The notes under the pieces: generated by a model
The model's database searches: none
What the model was told of the DNA's origin: nothing
Seen by the model: the letters and a program-made list of their open reading frames with translations, nothing else
Assembly (NCBI GenBank): GCA_020629315.1
Contig: JAHDDO010000002.1
Coordinates: 1 to 64,000, forward strand
Direction of reading: 5' to 3'
DNA: 64,000 bases
Source of the DNA: Saprospiraceae bacterium
Lineage (GTDB): Bacteria; Bacteroidota; Bacteroidia; Chitinophagales; Saprospiraceae
Part shown: piece by piece, positions 8,929 through 17,956 of the stretch
Layout: every line of letters starts with the position of its first letter
Position numbering within the stretch: position 1 is the first letter of the stretch
Translations under genes and position numbers: made by a program

Positions 8929-9588
8929 ATGAAAAGTATATTGAAAATATGTATGTTTTTTGTGGGTCTTTCAACACTGTCTGCCCAAACACAAACGATT
9001 CAATTAACCCAAACGCCGGGTAATTTTACAAAGGAAAGTATTGATCTAATAGCTGGTGATTATCAATTTGACATCATCAATAAAGGGGTCCAACAAGAAG
9101 TCGGATTTGTATTAGTACCAAAAGGGAAATACGAGGCTACAGATCATATAAAAGAAGCCTATGTAAAAGCACCAGTTGGTACAGATGATCATTCTTTGAC
9201 TAATGTAGTGAGTCTTGCGCCAGGTGAATATGAATACTTCTGCCCGTTAAATCCCACACCAAAGTACACCTTAACTGTACACGAATCTGTGGCAACAGTA
9301 AATCTGGAACAAAAGCCTGGGAACTTTACCACTGAGGCCATTACATTAAAGGCAGGCACGTATCAGTTCAATATCTCAAATAGCAATGTTGATCACGAAG
9401 TCGGTTTTGTGTTAGTGCCAAAAGGGAAATACGCACAAGAAAATCATATTCAAGATGCCTATGTAAAAGCGCCCGTACCTACCAATGAAGCGTCTCTTAC
9501 AAATCTGGTAAACTTACAGGCGGGTGAATATGAATATTTCTGCCCTTTAAACCCAACACCCAAATATAGTCTTACGGTTGTAGAATAA
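8929..9588 (+). CDS. secreted protein of two tandem cupredoxin-like repeats
   Basis: 219 residues: signal peptide to about residue 20, then two roughly 97-residue repeats (about 24-118 and 122-218) that are more than half identical. Each carries PGNFT, an EVGFVLVPKGKY strand and a final EYEYFCPLNPTPKY-LTV strand. The fold pattern resembles small blue-copper (cupredoxin) domains, whose last loop is normally C-x(2-4)-H-x(2-4)-M. Here His and Met are replaced by Asn and Pro in both copies; a candidate first His (DHEVGF) survives only in repeat 2. Copper binding is therefore doubtful. It lies between an AraC regulator and an AhpD-like gene and ends at a strong terminator. Confidence 0.8.
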   Translation: MKSILKICMFFVGLSTLSAQTQTIQLTQTPGNFTKESIDLIAGDYQFDIINKGVQQEVGFVLVPKGKYEATDHIKEAYVKAPVGTDDHSLTNVVSLAPGEYEYFCPLNPTPKYTLTVHESVATVNLEQKPGNFTTEAITLKAGTYQFNISNSNVDHEVGFVLVPKGKYAQENHIQDAYVKAPVPTNEASLTNLVNLQAGEYEYFCPLNPTPKYSLTVVE

Positions 9589-9612
9589 GTAGAAGTACAG
9601 ATAGCCCTTTAA

Positions 9613-9648
9613 AGAGCTGAACCTTACAGGTTCGGCTCTTTTTTTTTG
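9613..9648 (+). terminator. intrinsic terminator
   Basis: AGAGCTGAACC (9613-9623) pairs with GGTTCGGCTCT (9629-9639) with one G-T pair and a 5-base loop, followed by nine T residues. It ends the cupredoxin-like gene and separates it from the AhpD-like gene. Confidence 0.88.
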
Positions 9649-9778
9649 CCTTTTCACAGAAAGGGAAAAATGTACAATTGTAAAGGAATAGCTGACCTTA
9701 TAAATCAAGCCTATTGATCGCAACTTTGAATTGTATTCAAAAAGGGAAATATTTCTCAATTACTAAAAAATAAATATC

Positions 9779-10327
9779 ATGACACAATTTAATGTTCCTA
9801 CAAAAAGTGAAGTAAGTACTACCAATCAAGCCATCTTTGATCACTTAGAAAAAGCCGTTGGATTTGTACCTAATCTATATGCTACTATGGCATCAAGCGA
9901 AAATGGATTAAAGAACTTCTTAGATTTTGCTGGCGCTAATTCATCACTTTCGACAAAGCAAAAAGAGGTTATTAATCTTGCCGTGAGTGAAGTAAATCAA
10001 TGCCAATATTGCCTTTCCGCTCATACGGCTATTGCTGGGATGAATGGATTTAGTGCTGACCAAATTTTGACCTTGCGTGCTGGATCGGCACCCTTTGATT
10101 CAAAGCTAAATGCATTGGCTAGATTGGCTAAGAATATTGCTGAAAATAGAGGAGCCACTGATGCTGCCATAATCGAAGAATACTTTGCAGAAGGATGGAC
10201 AAAAGAGAATTTAATAGATACCATCAACCAAGTAGGGGAGATTACCATTACAAATTATTTGCATAGAACGACTGAAGTGCCTGTTGATTTTCCGCAAGCA
10301 GAAGCCTTAGAGCTAGTGCATGCATAA
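9779..10327 (+). CDS. AhpD-like / carboxymuconolactone decarboxylase family protein
   Basis: 182 residues with the complete redox motif of the alkylhydroperoxidase AhpD core: E71-x3-C75-Q-Y-C78-x3-H82. Proteins of this family reduce peroxides through the CxxC pair, or in other branches act as decarboxylases; with the intact ExxxCxxCxxxH the peroxidase-like role is likelier. No signal peptide, so cytoplasmic. It has its own transcription unit between two terminators (9613 and 10353). The reducing partner (AhpC, lipoyl protein) is not in the window. Confidence 0.9.
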   Translation: MTQFNVPTKSEVSTTNQAIFDHLEKAVGFVPNLYATMASSENGLKNFLDFAGANSSLSTKQKEVINLAVSEVNQCQYCLSAHTAIAGMNGFSADQILTLRAGSAPFDSKLNALARLAKNIAENRGATDAAIIEEYFAEGWTKENLIDTINQVGEITITNYLHRTTEVPVDFPQAEALELVHA

Positions 10328-10352
10328 CAGCAATAGAGATCGGAATAAATAA

Positions 10353-10388
10353 AAAAAGAGCCTCGAATATTCGAGGCTCTTTTTTTTT
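10353..10388. terminator. perfect palindromic bidirectional terminator
   Basis: A 32-base perfect palindrome (10353-10384) with core AGAGCCTCGAAT and flanking A and T runs. It separates the convergent AhpD-like gene (+) and the large M43/SprB gene (-), whose stop codon overlaps its T run. Confidence 0.9.
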
Positions 10389-13300
10389 ATTCTTTTACAA
10401 AGGTAGTAGTATAGTCTAAATTAATAGACTGTATTCTAAGTAGATAAGCCCCACTTTTTAAATGCGAAATGTCAATTCTATTTTCAGCATTACGTTCAAG
10501 AGAGGTGTTTCGTATCACAGAAATCAAAGCACCTTTGCTATCATATATGCTCATGGTAATATCTCGAATAGTTTCATCATTCCAAGCTAAGAAAATAGAC
10601 TCATTGGCTGGATTTGGATAGAGAGTAAGTCCCGCAGCAAAATCCAAATTTTCATCAGATGAAACAATAGGCACATTAACTATAAAAAGCTGTGTACAAC
10701 CATTTTCATCCATAATGGTAATCTCTAAGACCGTTTCCTTTACGCCTTCATAGAGGTTGCTATCTTGGAAACCTTCGCCATTCAGTGAATAAGAGAAGGC
10801 TCCAGTACCACCAAAAGCAATAATTTCTATGTCAGCCGAAGTCATATCTGAACTTAGGTCTACGGTAACAGCGCTTGTATCAATCATCGCTGGTTCTGCA
10901 ATACTAAATGTTTCTTCCGTTTCACAGCCATTTTCATCTATGGCTTTAATAGTGTAATCACCAGCCTCAAGACCATCTAATACCGGGTCATTCTCATCAT
11001 TTAATGTCCATTCATATGGAGCAGTACCCCCTTGAATATCGATATCTGCATTGCCATCGGATGCCCCAAAACAACTAATGTCAGTACTTTCTATTGTCAA
11101 TACCAGTGCACTCGGCTCTAACACTTCAACAGTGCTTTCGCTAGTACAACCATTATCGTCTGTGGCAATGATCGTATACTCTCCAGCTGGGAGATTTTCA
11201 AAAACACCATCATTATTGGATTCATCATCTAAACTATATTCAATGCTACCAGTGCCTCCTGAGGCATCAATGTCTACACTACCATTACTTTCTCCAAAGC
11301 ATAGAACGTCTATAAGCATAGCAGTAGAGCTGACCAGACTTTGAGGATCTTCTAGATTTACAGTAATTGTAGTATTACAGCCATTTTCATCTGATACACC
11401 TATCGTATATTCACCCATATCTAGTTCAGAAAATTGGCCGGTACTATTCGTTTCTCCATCTAAGGAATACATATATTCTCCAGTACCGCCACTACCAATC
11501 ACACTAATTTCTCCAGTATTTTCTCCAGCACATAATGGATCTATAGACTCATCAACATCCAATTGGATCTGAGCAGGTTCTGAAATCTCAAAAGCTATGG
11601 TTTCTTGACACCCATTTTCGTCAGTAATCAATGCGGTATAGGTTCCTGCAGGTACATCATCATAAAGGCCATCCGAACTACTCTCACCTAATAAAGAAAA
11701 TTCTATAGCTCCGGTACCACCAGACGCATTCAATTGTACGGTGGCTGTTTCACCAAAACAATCAATTTCTTTTTCTAAGCTTGCATCCCCTGAAAGCAAC
11801 TGAGGATTTGTCAATTGAGCATTTACCTCTTGAGTACACCCATTGGCATCATTTACTTTCACTACATACATACCTGGACCTAAATCAGTAAATTCTCCAT
11901 CCATATTTTCCATAGTACCAATACTGTATGTATAAGGACTGGATCCACCAGTAGCTATTACACTTATGTTACCATTAGCATCGCCATTACAAAGCGGATT
12001 GTTAGTTGACTGCACAGTGAATGATATTTCTGTGGGCTCCGATATACTAAATGAATACTCAGCATTACAATCCCCTCCATTACTGGCTGTAATGGTATAA
12101 TCTCCAGCTTCTAATCCTGTAAAGCGTCCAGTTAGATTTGATTCACCATTAAGCGTGAATGTAATCCCTTCAACACCTCCCGAGTTTACTCGTATTTCTC
12201 CATCATTACCTCCATAGCAATTCACATTATCAAGTGCATCAAGAAAGATTTCTAAGTCAGCTATAAATGGAATTGTTATTATCAATTCATCAGAGCATCC
12301 ATTTGAATCAGTGGCTTGTGCGATATAGTCACCAGGCTCTAATTCGTCAAATAAACCAAAACCATTTGTCTCACCATTTAGAGTATATTGTATACTACCT
12401 TCTGCATTAGTAAGAGATAAGGCTACGGACCCTAAAGATCCATCACACGCAGCGGAACTTATTGTATTGGCAATCAACTCTACGGCAATGGGTTCGCCAA
12501 GGCTAGCCAATACTTCCGCAGAGCAACCATTGCTATCAAGGGCTGTCAAAACGTAGTCACCCGCCGATAAACCAGTAAATATTGAATCATCTGGATTTGC
12601 ATTGAGTATACCATCTAAGTAATAACTTTCACCGCCGTTACCTCCTTCAATATCTATGGATATGCTACCATCATTGCCATCGTTACAACTAGGATCAGAA
12701 AGCATAACTACCATTGCGGACATTGTATCAGGCTGAGGTATATCAATGTAATTGGTGTCTGTACAGTTATTCCAGTCCATTAAAATGGCTTGATAGGTTC
12801 CTGCAGAAAGTGTATCGAATAGTGTACTTAGAACGGGTTCAAAAGTATCAAACTCAACGGTTAGGTTACCCAAGCCTCCACTAACAAACAAGGTGACAGC
12901 TCCATCATCAAGACCATAACAACTCACTGGATCTATGTACATAGAATCAATCAAAATTTCATCAGGTTGCTCAAGCTCGAAATCTATATCATTACTGCAG
13001 CCAGCAAAATCATATACCGCTATATTGTAATCACCCGCTGGAAGGTTTTCGAATGTAGGATTTGTAGTTAATGGACCATTATCGAGACTATAAGAATAAC
13101 TACCATTGGACCCACCTGTTACAACGAATGTAACAACAGCATTAGAATCATTATAGCATTCTATATCCTGAGAAACAACTGGATTAATTAGTATTTCTGC
13201 AGGCTCGTTTATAGAAACAGTGATACTCTCTTCATTATCAAATGAGTCATATACAGTAATAATATATGTTCCGCCAGGGAGATCATCAAAGTAGCCAGTA

Positions 13301-14406
13301 GTATTACTTAAGTTATCATAATCAATATAGTATGTGTAAGTGCCACTTCCACCTTCTGCCAATACCTCAATAAAACCATCTTCATCACCTGCACATTCTA
13401 AATCTCCGGAACTAACCAATGTAAGTTCAATTGGATCTACAGAAATACCACAAGCGAAATTGGCAGCTAATAAAAGACTTGACCTAGACGTATTTAAAAT
13501 TTGATTCATATAGTCGCCTTGATCTTCTGAAAATGCAACCATGCAATCGTCATCCACATAATCCATGTAATTCATAAACATGTCGCCTGAGTTACCGCAA
13601 CTAGGAGAGGGGTGAGTCGGACAACCAAAGTTTGAATCGTCTTGCAGTGGGGTATCCGCAAATCCATCATCTGCGCCACATCCATTATTTCTCCATATGT
13701 GAGGTAAACCTAAATAATGCCCAACCTCATGAGTAGCTGTTCGACCTAAATTATAAGGAGGTGAGTTGTAACCTGGACCTCCAAAGGTTCCAGTCCAAAT
13801 GGCAATGCCATCTAATACGGGATTTGGAAGTGAGGATAAACTGGGTACATAAGCGTATCCTAAAGCACCTATTGTAGGCGCTACCCAAACATTTAAATAT
13901 ATATCTCGATCCCATCCTGTAGCTTGCTTAATACCAAACTCATTACTATCAAAATTCTGACTAGTCGCGTATCGAGTGACACCATCAGTGGGGTTTCCAT
14001 TTTCATCAGTACTCGCTAGACAAAAGAATATTTGAGGGTCACCTGGTGAAAATCCAGCTGGAACGTCGCTGTAATCATCATTGGAGGCCGTAAAGTCCTC
14101 ATTTAAAACCTCGATCTGTGATTCGATTTGTGCTAATGATAAATTGCTTCCTGTGCCAATAGACTGTCCAGGAGGATGTACGATAACAACATGCACCGGA
14201 ATCTCAACGAACATTTGTCGATCGGTGGGTTCTTGCAATTTATTAAAGGCTTTGATGCCTTCATCTATTTCTTGCATATGGGCATCATAGTCACCATAAG
14301 CCAACATCATTTTTTCTGTAGAATGACATCTATCTTTTTCCTGAGCAAAAAGAGAGAAAGAGCAAGCGATAGTCAGTAATAGGGTTAGAATTCCTTTTGT
14401 ATTCAT
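10387..14406 (-). CDS. secreted M43 metalloprotease with SprB-like repeats and T9SS sorting domain
   Basis: 1339 residues. Signal peptide 1-21; M43 (pappalysin-type) zinc protease domain about 50-315 with H226-E227-x2-H230-x2-G-x2-H236 and a Met-turn in MNYMDY; then about twelve repeats of 75-80 residues (about 330-1230) with the SprB signature (C.G..G.I.V...GG...Y.YS.., then L..G.Y.I...D..GC). A type A T9SS C-terminal sorting domain (LYPNPANESIFL ... GAYLLRI) ends the protein. It should be exported across the outer membrane by T9SS and anchored or released there. SprB repeats are known from the gliding adhesin SprB; here they may hold the protease away from the cell or bind polymer. The last repeat lacks the usual Cys. 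Confidence 0.93.
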   Translation of the reverse strand: MNTKGILTLLLTIACSFSLFAQEKDRCHSTEKMMLAYGDYDAHMQEIDEGIKAFNKLQEPTDRQMFVEIPVHVVIVHPPGQSIGTGSNLSLAQIESQIEVLNEDFTASNDDYSDVPAGFSPGDPQIFFCLASTDENGNPTDGVTRYATSQNFDSNEFGIKQATGWDRDIYLNVWVAPTIGALGYAYVPSLSSLPNPVLDGIAIWTGTFGGPGYNSPPYNLGRTATHEVGHYLGLPHIWRNNGCGADDGFADTPLQDDSNFGCPTHPSPSCGNSGDMFMNYMDYVDDDCMVAFSEDQGDYMNQILNTSRSSLLLAANFACGISVDPIELTLVSSGDLECAGDEDGFIEVLAEGGSGTYTYYIDYDNLSNTTGYFDDLPGGTYIITVYDSFDNEESITVSINEPAEILINPVVSQDIECYNDSNAVVTFVVTGGSNGSYSYSLDNGPLTTNPTFENLPAGDYNIAVYDFAGCSNDIDFELEQPDEILIDSMYIDPVSCYGLDDGAVTLFVSGGLGNLTVEFDTFEPVLSTLFDTLSAGTYQAILMDWNNCTDTNYIDIPQPDTMSAMVVMLSDPSCNDGNDGSISIDIEGGNGGESYYLDGILNANPDDSIFTGLSAGDYVLTALDSNGCSAEVLASLGEPIAVELIANTISSAACDGSLGSVALSLTNAEGSIQYTLNGETNGFGLFDELEPGDYIAQATDSNGCSDELIITIPFIADLEIFLDALDNVNCYGGNDGEIRVNSGGVEGITFTLNGESNLTGRFTGLEAGDYTITASNGGDCNAEYSFSISEPTEISFTVQSTNNPLCNGDANGNISVIATGGSSPYTYSIGTMENMDGEFTDLGPGMYVVKVNDANGCTQEVNAQLTNPQLLSGDASLEKEIDCFGETATVQLNASGGTGAIEFSLLGESSSDGLYDDVPAGTYTALITDENGCQETIAFEISEPAQIQLDVDESIDPLCAGENTGEISVIGSGGTGEYMYSLDGETNSTGQFSELDMGEYTIGVSDENGCNTTITVNLEDPQSLVSSTAMLIDVLCFGESNGSVDIDASGGTGSIEYSLDDESNNDGVFENLPAGEYTIIATDDNGCTSESTVEVLEPSALVLTIESTDISCFGASDGNADIDIQGGTAPYEWTLNDENDPVLDGLEAGDYTIKAIDENGCETEETFSIAEPAMIDTSAVTVDLSSDMTSADIEIIAFGGTGAFSYSLNGEGFQDSNLYEGVKETVLEITIMDENGCTQLFIVNVPIVSSDENLDFAAGLTLYPNPANESIFLAWNDETIRDITMSIYDSKGALISVIRNTSLERNAENRIDISHLKSGAYLLRIQSINLDYTTTFVKE

Positions 14407-14508
14407 TCTTTCGTTTTAATTAGAAAATGATCATCATCCGAAATTTAACGGCTCGTTACAAGAACTATAACGATTTATTGCATATTAATGTAGTTGGAGA
14501 GACGTTAG

Positions 14509-14516
14509 TACTTTTG
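14509..14516 (+). promoter_or_regulatory. -7 promoter box TACTTTTG
   Basis: Exact match to TAnnTTTG, 24 bases before the ATG of the DUF6794-type gene. A TTG lies 13 bases upstream, closer than the usual -33 spacing. Confidence 0.55.
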
Positions 14517-14539
14517 TACCCTTAAATATACAAATTAAC

Positions 14540-15025
14540 ATGAAGGTTTTATTTTCTTTACTTGCTTTGGTTTTGACATTTCAACTAACTTTTGCCCAGA
14601 GTAAAGCTGATATAGAAGCATACGAAAAACAGTATGAATTTAATATTAAGCAATCGAGAATAGATGGTGTTTACATTCCAAAAGATGTGGCAGATGCAAT
14701 CCGGGAGATCAAAGACCTTTCTCCGCAAGATGGATTAGAAAGCTATAGAGACATTTCTGATGAGTTAGAAGCTGCAAAAAAGATTCATTTTGGCTTAGGT
14801 AGATGGATAACCGTCAATTGGAATTTTTATGATGGCTCACGATTGTCACACCATTTAAAGGACAAAGGAATTCTCCATCCAGACGACATGGCAAAGTACT
14901 TGTTAGTCATGTTACATAGGGATCTAAATAACCGTTCAGAAAGTGATGAGGCACTAATAAAAATGTTAGCTGAAGAGCGAAAAAAAATAGCCGAATCCTT
15001 GATTGAAAAGAAAACTAAACTTTGA
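14540..15025 (+). CDS. secreted DUF6794-type protein
   Basis: 161 residues with an N-terminal signal peptide ending around FAQ (19). The body carries the features I associate with DUF6794: a Y-I-P-K-D start, HFGLGRWITVNW, GSRLSHHLKDKGI and HPDDMAKYLL. The domain has no known function. The product probably sits in the periplasm. It is preceded by a consensus -7 box and followed after 100 bases by topA. Confidence 0.8.
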   Translation: MKVLFSLLALVLTFQLTFAQSKADIEAYEKQYEFNIKQSRIDGVYIPKDVADAIREIKDLSPQDGLESYRDISDELEAAKKIHFGLGRWITVNWNFYDGSRLSHHLKDKGILHPDDMAKYLLVMLHRDLNNRSESDEALIKMLAEERKKIAESLIEKKTKL

Positions 15026-15125
15026 GAATTTAAAATTTTCTCAATCTGTATTACGGTTTTTTCTCATATTTGCGTTCTCAAAATTATTCGAAACGAACGG
15101 ATAGATACCGTAAATAATTTCTCTT

Positions 15126-17669
15126 ATGGCTAAAAACCTACTTATCGTAGAGTCTCCTGCAAAGGCAAAAACTATTGAAAAATATTTGGGCAAAGACTTC
15201 ATGGTGAAGTCCAGTTATGGTCACATTAGGGACCTTGATAAGGGAAAGAAAGGGATAACCATCGAAAATGATTTCGAACCCTCTTATGTTGTTTCTCCAG
15301 AAAAGAAAAAAGTAGTAGCTGAACTCAAAGCAGCTAAGAAAAAAGTTGAAGAAGTATGGCTAGCAACGGATGAAGACCGTGAAGGAGAAGCGATCTCTTG
15401 GCACCTATGCGAGGTGCTAGGATTAGATTATGATACTACAAAACGTATCGTATTTAGAGAAATTACTAAGCCAGCTATTCAAAAAGCAGTAGATAATCCC
15501 AGACTTGTTGATAAAAACTTGGTGGATGCGCAGCAAGCTAGACGAATTCTGGATAGATTGGTAGGTTTCGAATTGTCCGAGATATTATGGAGAAAGGTAA
15601 AGAATAAATTATCTGCTGGTCGTGTACAATCTGTAGCTGTTAAATTGCTGGTAGAGAAGGAACGTGAGATAACTAGTTTTGAAACGTCTCCTTACTTTAA
15701 AATAACCGCCTCATTTACCGTATTCAATGATCAGAAGAAAGCAGTCGAATTAAAGGCTGAACTAAAACATAGGTTTGATAATGTAGAAGAAGCGGCGGCT
15801 TTTTTAGAAGATTGTAAAATTGCGAATTTCACCATAGGTGATATCAAAGTTAAACCAGCAAAACGAACACCAGCAGCACCATTTACCACTTCTACACTGC
15901 AACAAGAAGCGAGTAGGAAAATGGGTTTTAGCGTAAGTAGAACCATGCGTACAGCTCAAAAGCTATATGAGCAAGGTAAGATTACGTATATGAGAACGGA
16001 TTCAACGAGTCTATCCCAATTGGCCATTGGAACTATAGCAGAAGAAGTTAAAAAACAATATGGTGAAGAATACTCCAAAGTAAGACAGTTTAAATCTAAA
16101 AAAGCAAACGCGCAAGAAGCACACGAAGCTATAAGACCTACATATATAAGTAATCATGAGATTGCGGGTGATAATGATATGGTTCGCTTATATAACCTGA
16201 TTTGGAAACGGACCATCGCTTCACAAATGAGTGATGCAAAACTTGAAAGAACGTCTGTTCTAATTGATATCTCTACAAGGAACGACTATCAGTTATCTGC
16301 AGAAGGTGAAGTCGTCGTTTTTGATGGTTTTTTAAAAGTGTATATAGAGTCAAAAGATGATGAAGATGATGGTGATGAGTCTGGCGTTTTGCCTCCGTTA
16401 ACTATAGGCATGGATTTGCCATTAAAGAAAATGGAAGCCACCGAAAAGTTTACTAGACCTCCCGCGCGATATACGGAGGCAAGTCTAGTAAAAAAGTTAG
16501 AAGAGTTGGGCATCGGAAGACCATCCACATATGCACCTACCATTACAAAGATCATGGAGTCAGAACGGGGGTATGTAACCAAAGAAAGTCGAGAAGGAAA
16601 AGAGCGTTCCTACCAAAAATTCACATTGGAAAACCAACAGGTAAATAAAGAAGTACTTACGGAGACTACTGGTAAAACATCGAATCGATTATACCCGAGC
16701 GACCTTGGTATGTTAGTGACTGACTTTCTAGATGATCACTTTAATAAGATCATGAATTACAGCTTTACAGCTGACGTTGAAGGTGAATTAGATTCTATTG
16801 CCAATGGACAAATGGAATGGAAATCCATGATCAAAGATTTTTATGGACCTTTCCATGAACGGGTAGAAGATACCATAGAAAATGCTGAACGGGCAAAAGG
16901 TAGACGGGATCTAGGTACGGACCCGGAATCAGGACTTACTGTACTTGTGCAAATGACAAGGTATGGACCTGTGGCTCAAATTGGTACTCGAGAGGAAGTA
17001 GGCGAAGATGGCAAACCAAAGTTTGCAAACTTAAAAATTGGACAATCATTAGAAACCATAAGCTACGAAGAAGCTATGGATTTGTTTAAGCTTCCAAGAG
17101 TAGCAGGGGAGTATGAAGGAAAAGAAATTGTGATTGGTTCAGGTAGATATGGTCCTTACGTAAAGTTCGATGAGAAATTTATTTCCATTCCTAGAGCTGA
17201 AGACCCGATGGAAATTTCAGCTGACCGATGTATTGAATTGATTGAAGAAAAAAGAAAAGAAGATGCTCCTGTCACAACATACAAGGGAGAACCGGTTACA
17301 AAAGGCAAAGGAAGATTTGGTCCGTTCCTAAAATATAAAGCACTTTATGTGAATATTCCGCGCCGAATAGATCCAGAGACCATCACGCAAGAGCAAATGC
17401 ATGAATTGATTGCTGCAAAAATCGAAAAGGAAGCTAACCGATATATCCAACGATGGGAGGATGAGCAGATTGCTATAGAAAATGGTCGATGGGGACCGTT
17501 TATTCGGTATAAGAAGAAGTCAATCAAACTACCTAAAGTAGATGGAGAAAAGCCGACGGCAGAATATCTTAAAACACTTTCGTTAGAAGATGTCAAGAAA
17601 CTTATTGAGGAAGAACTGCCAGGTACCTTTACTAAAAAGAAGAAAGGACCTAAGAAACCTAAAAAATAA
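15126..17669 (+). CDS. topA: DNA topoisomerase I
   Basis: 847 residues, type IA topoisomerase that relaxes negative supercoils. Toprim domain at the N terminus (LLIVESPAKAKT, Glu9; DED motif in ATDEDREGEA near 80-90), catalytic Tyr288 in ITYMRTDS, and GIGRPSTYAP in the central domain. The C-terminal third has four or more RYGP/RFGP/RWGP repeats (about 615-805) instead of Cys4 zinc fingers, followed by a lysine-rich tail. This C-terminal layout is common in Bacteroidota. Its last 11 bases overlap the 3' end of dciA on the opposite strand. Confidence 0.97.
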   Translation: MAKNLLIVESPAKAKTIEKYLGKDFMVKSSYGHIRDLDKGKKGITIENDFEPSYVVSPEKKKVVAELKAAKKKVEEVWLATDEDREGEAISWHLCEVLGLDYDTTKRIVFREITKPAIQKAVDNPRLVDKNLVDAQQARRILDRLVGFELSEILWRKVKNKLSAGRVQSVAVKLLVEKEREITSFETSPYFKITASFTVFNDQKKAVELKAELKHRFDNVEEAAAFLEDCKIANFTIGDIKVKPAKRTPAAPFTTSTLQQEASRKMGFSVSRTMRTAQKLYEQGKITYMRTDSTSLSQLAIGTIAEEVKKQYGEEYSKVRQFKSKKANAQEAHEAIRPTYISNHEIAGDNDMVRLYNLIWKRTIASQMSDAKLERTSVLIDISTRNDYQLSAEGEVVVFDGFLKVYIESKDDEDDGDESGVLPPLTIGMDLPLKKMEATEKFTRPPARYTEASLVKKLEELGIGRPSTYAPTITKIMESERGYVTKESREGKERSYQKFTLENQQVNKEVLTETTGKTSNRLYPSDLGMLVTDFLDDHFNKIMNYSFTADVEGELDSIANGQMEWKSMIKDFYGPFHERVEDTIENAERAKGRRDLGTDPESGLTVLVQMTRYGPVAQIGTREEVGEDGKPKFANLKIGQSLETISYEEAMDLFKLPRVAGEYEGKEIVIGSGRYGPYVKFDEKFISIPRAEDPMEISADRCIELIEEKRKEDAPVTTYKGEPVTKGKGRFGPFLKYKALYVNIPRRIDPETITQEQMHELIAAKIEKEANRYIQRWEDEQIAIENGRWGPFIRYKKKSIKLPKVDGEKPTAEYLKTLSLEDVKKLIEEELPGTFTKKKKGPKKPKK

Positions 17670-17955
17670 GAAGCTCCTCGACTTTTTCGTAAGGCAGCCG
17701 TTCATTTATTTTTAGTATAAGCTCACTTTTCAAGAATTGTAATTCTTGTTTTAAAGGAGCTGAGCTAACTTTAACCTTCACCGTGCTAAATTCTATTTTC
17801 ACGCTTTGGGTGTAATTGGTAATCATGGGGCCTACAACGTCAGACCATATTTCCTCAATATTTTGTTTTTGGTATGATCTACCTAAATTTTTATTCTGTT
17901 GGAAATAATCGTTGATCGCTTTTGATAATTTTTTCTGGTTCTTCTCCATGGCCAT
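17659..17955 (-). CDS. dciA: DciA-like DUF721 protein
   Basis: 98 residues matching the DUF721/DciA family: an N-terminal helix-rich part (LSKAINDYFQQ) and a compact domain with W-SDVVGPMI, then a region of alternating Val/Lys strands (VKVKVSSAPLKQEL). DciA-type proteins load or stimulate the replicative helicase in bacteria lacking DnaC/DnaI; the short Bacteroidota form corresponds to the KH-like domain. Its ATG follows the recF stop by one base, so the two are one operon. It ends inside the 3' end of topA. Start at 17949 (second Met) is equally possible. Confidence 0.85.
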   Translation of the reverse strand: MAMEKNQKKLSKAINDYFQQNKNLGRSYQKQNIEEIWSDVVGPMITNYTQSVKIEFSTVKVKVSSAPLKQELQFLKSELILKINERLPYEKVEELLIF

Positions 17956-17956
17956 T

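Noticed and set aside
10387-14406. Regular repeated segments that might be read as a CRISPR array or tandem DNA repeat
   Set aside because: Units are 220-240 bases, in frame, and diverged at third codon positions; they are protein repeats (SprB-like), with no short identical repeats and unique spacers.
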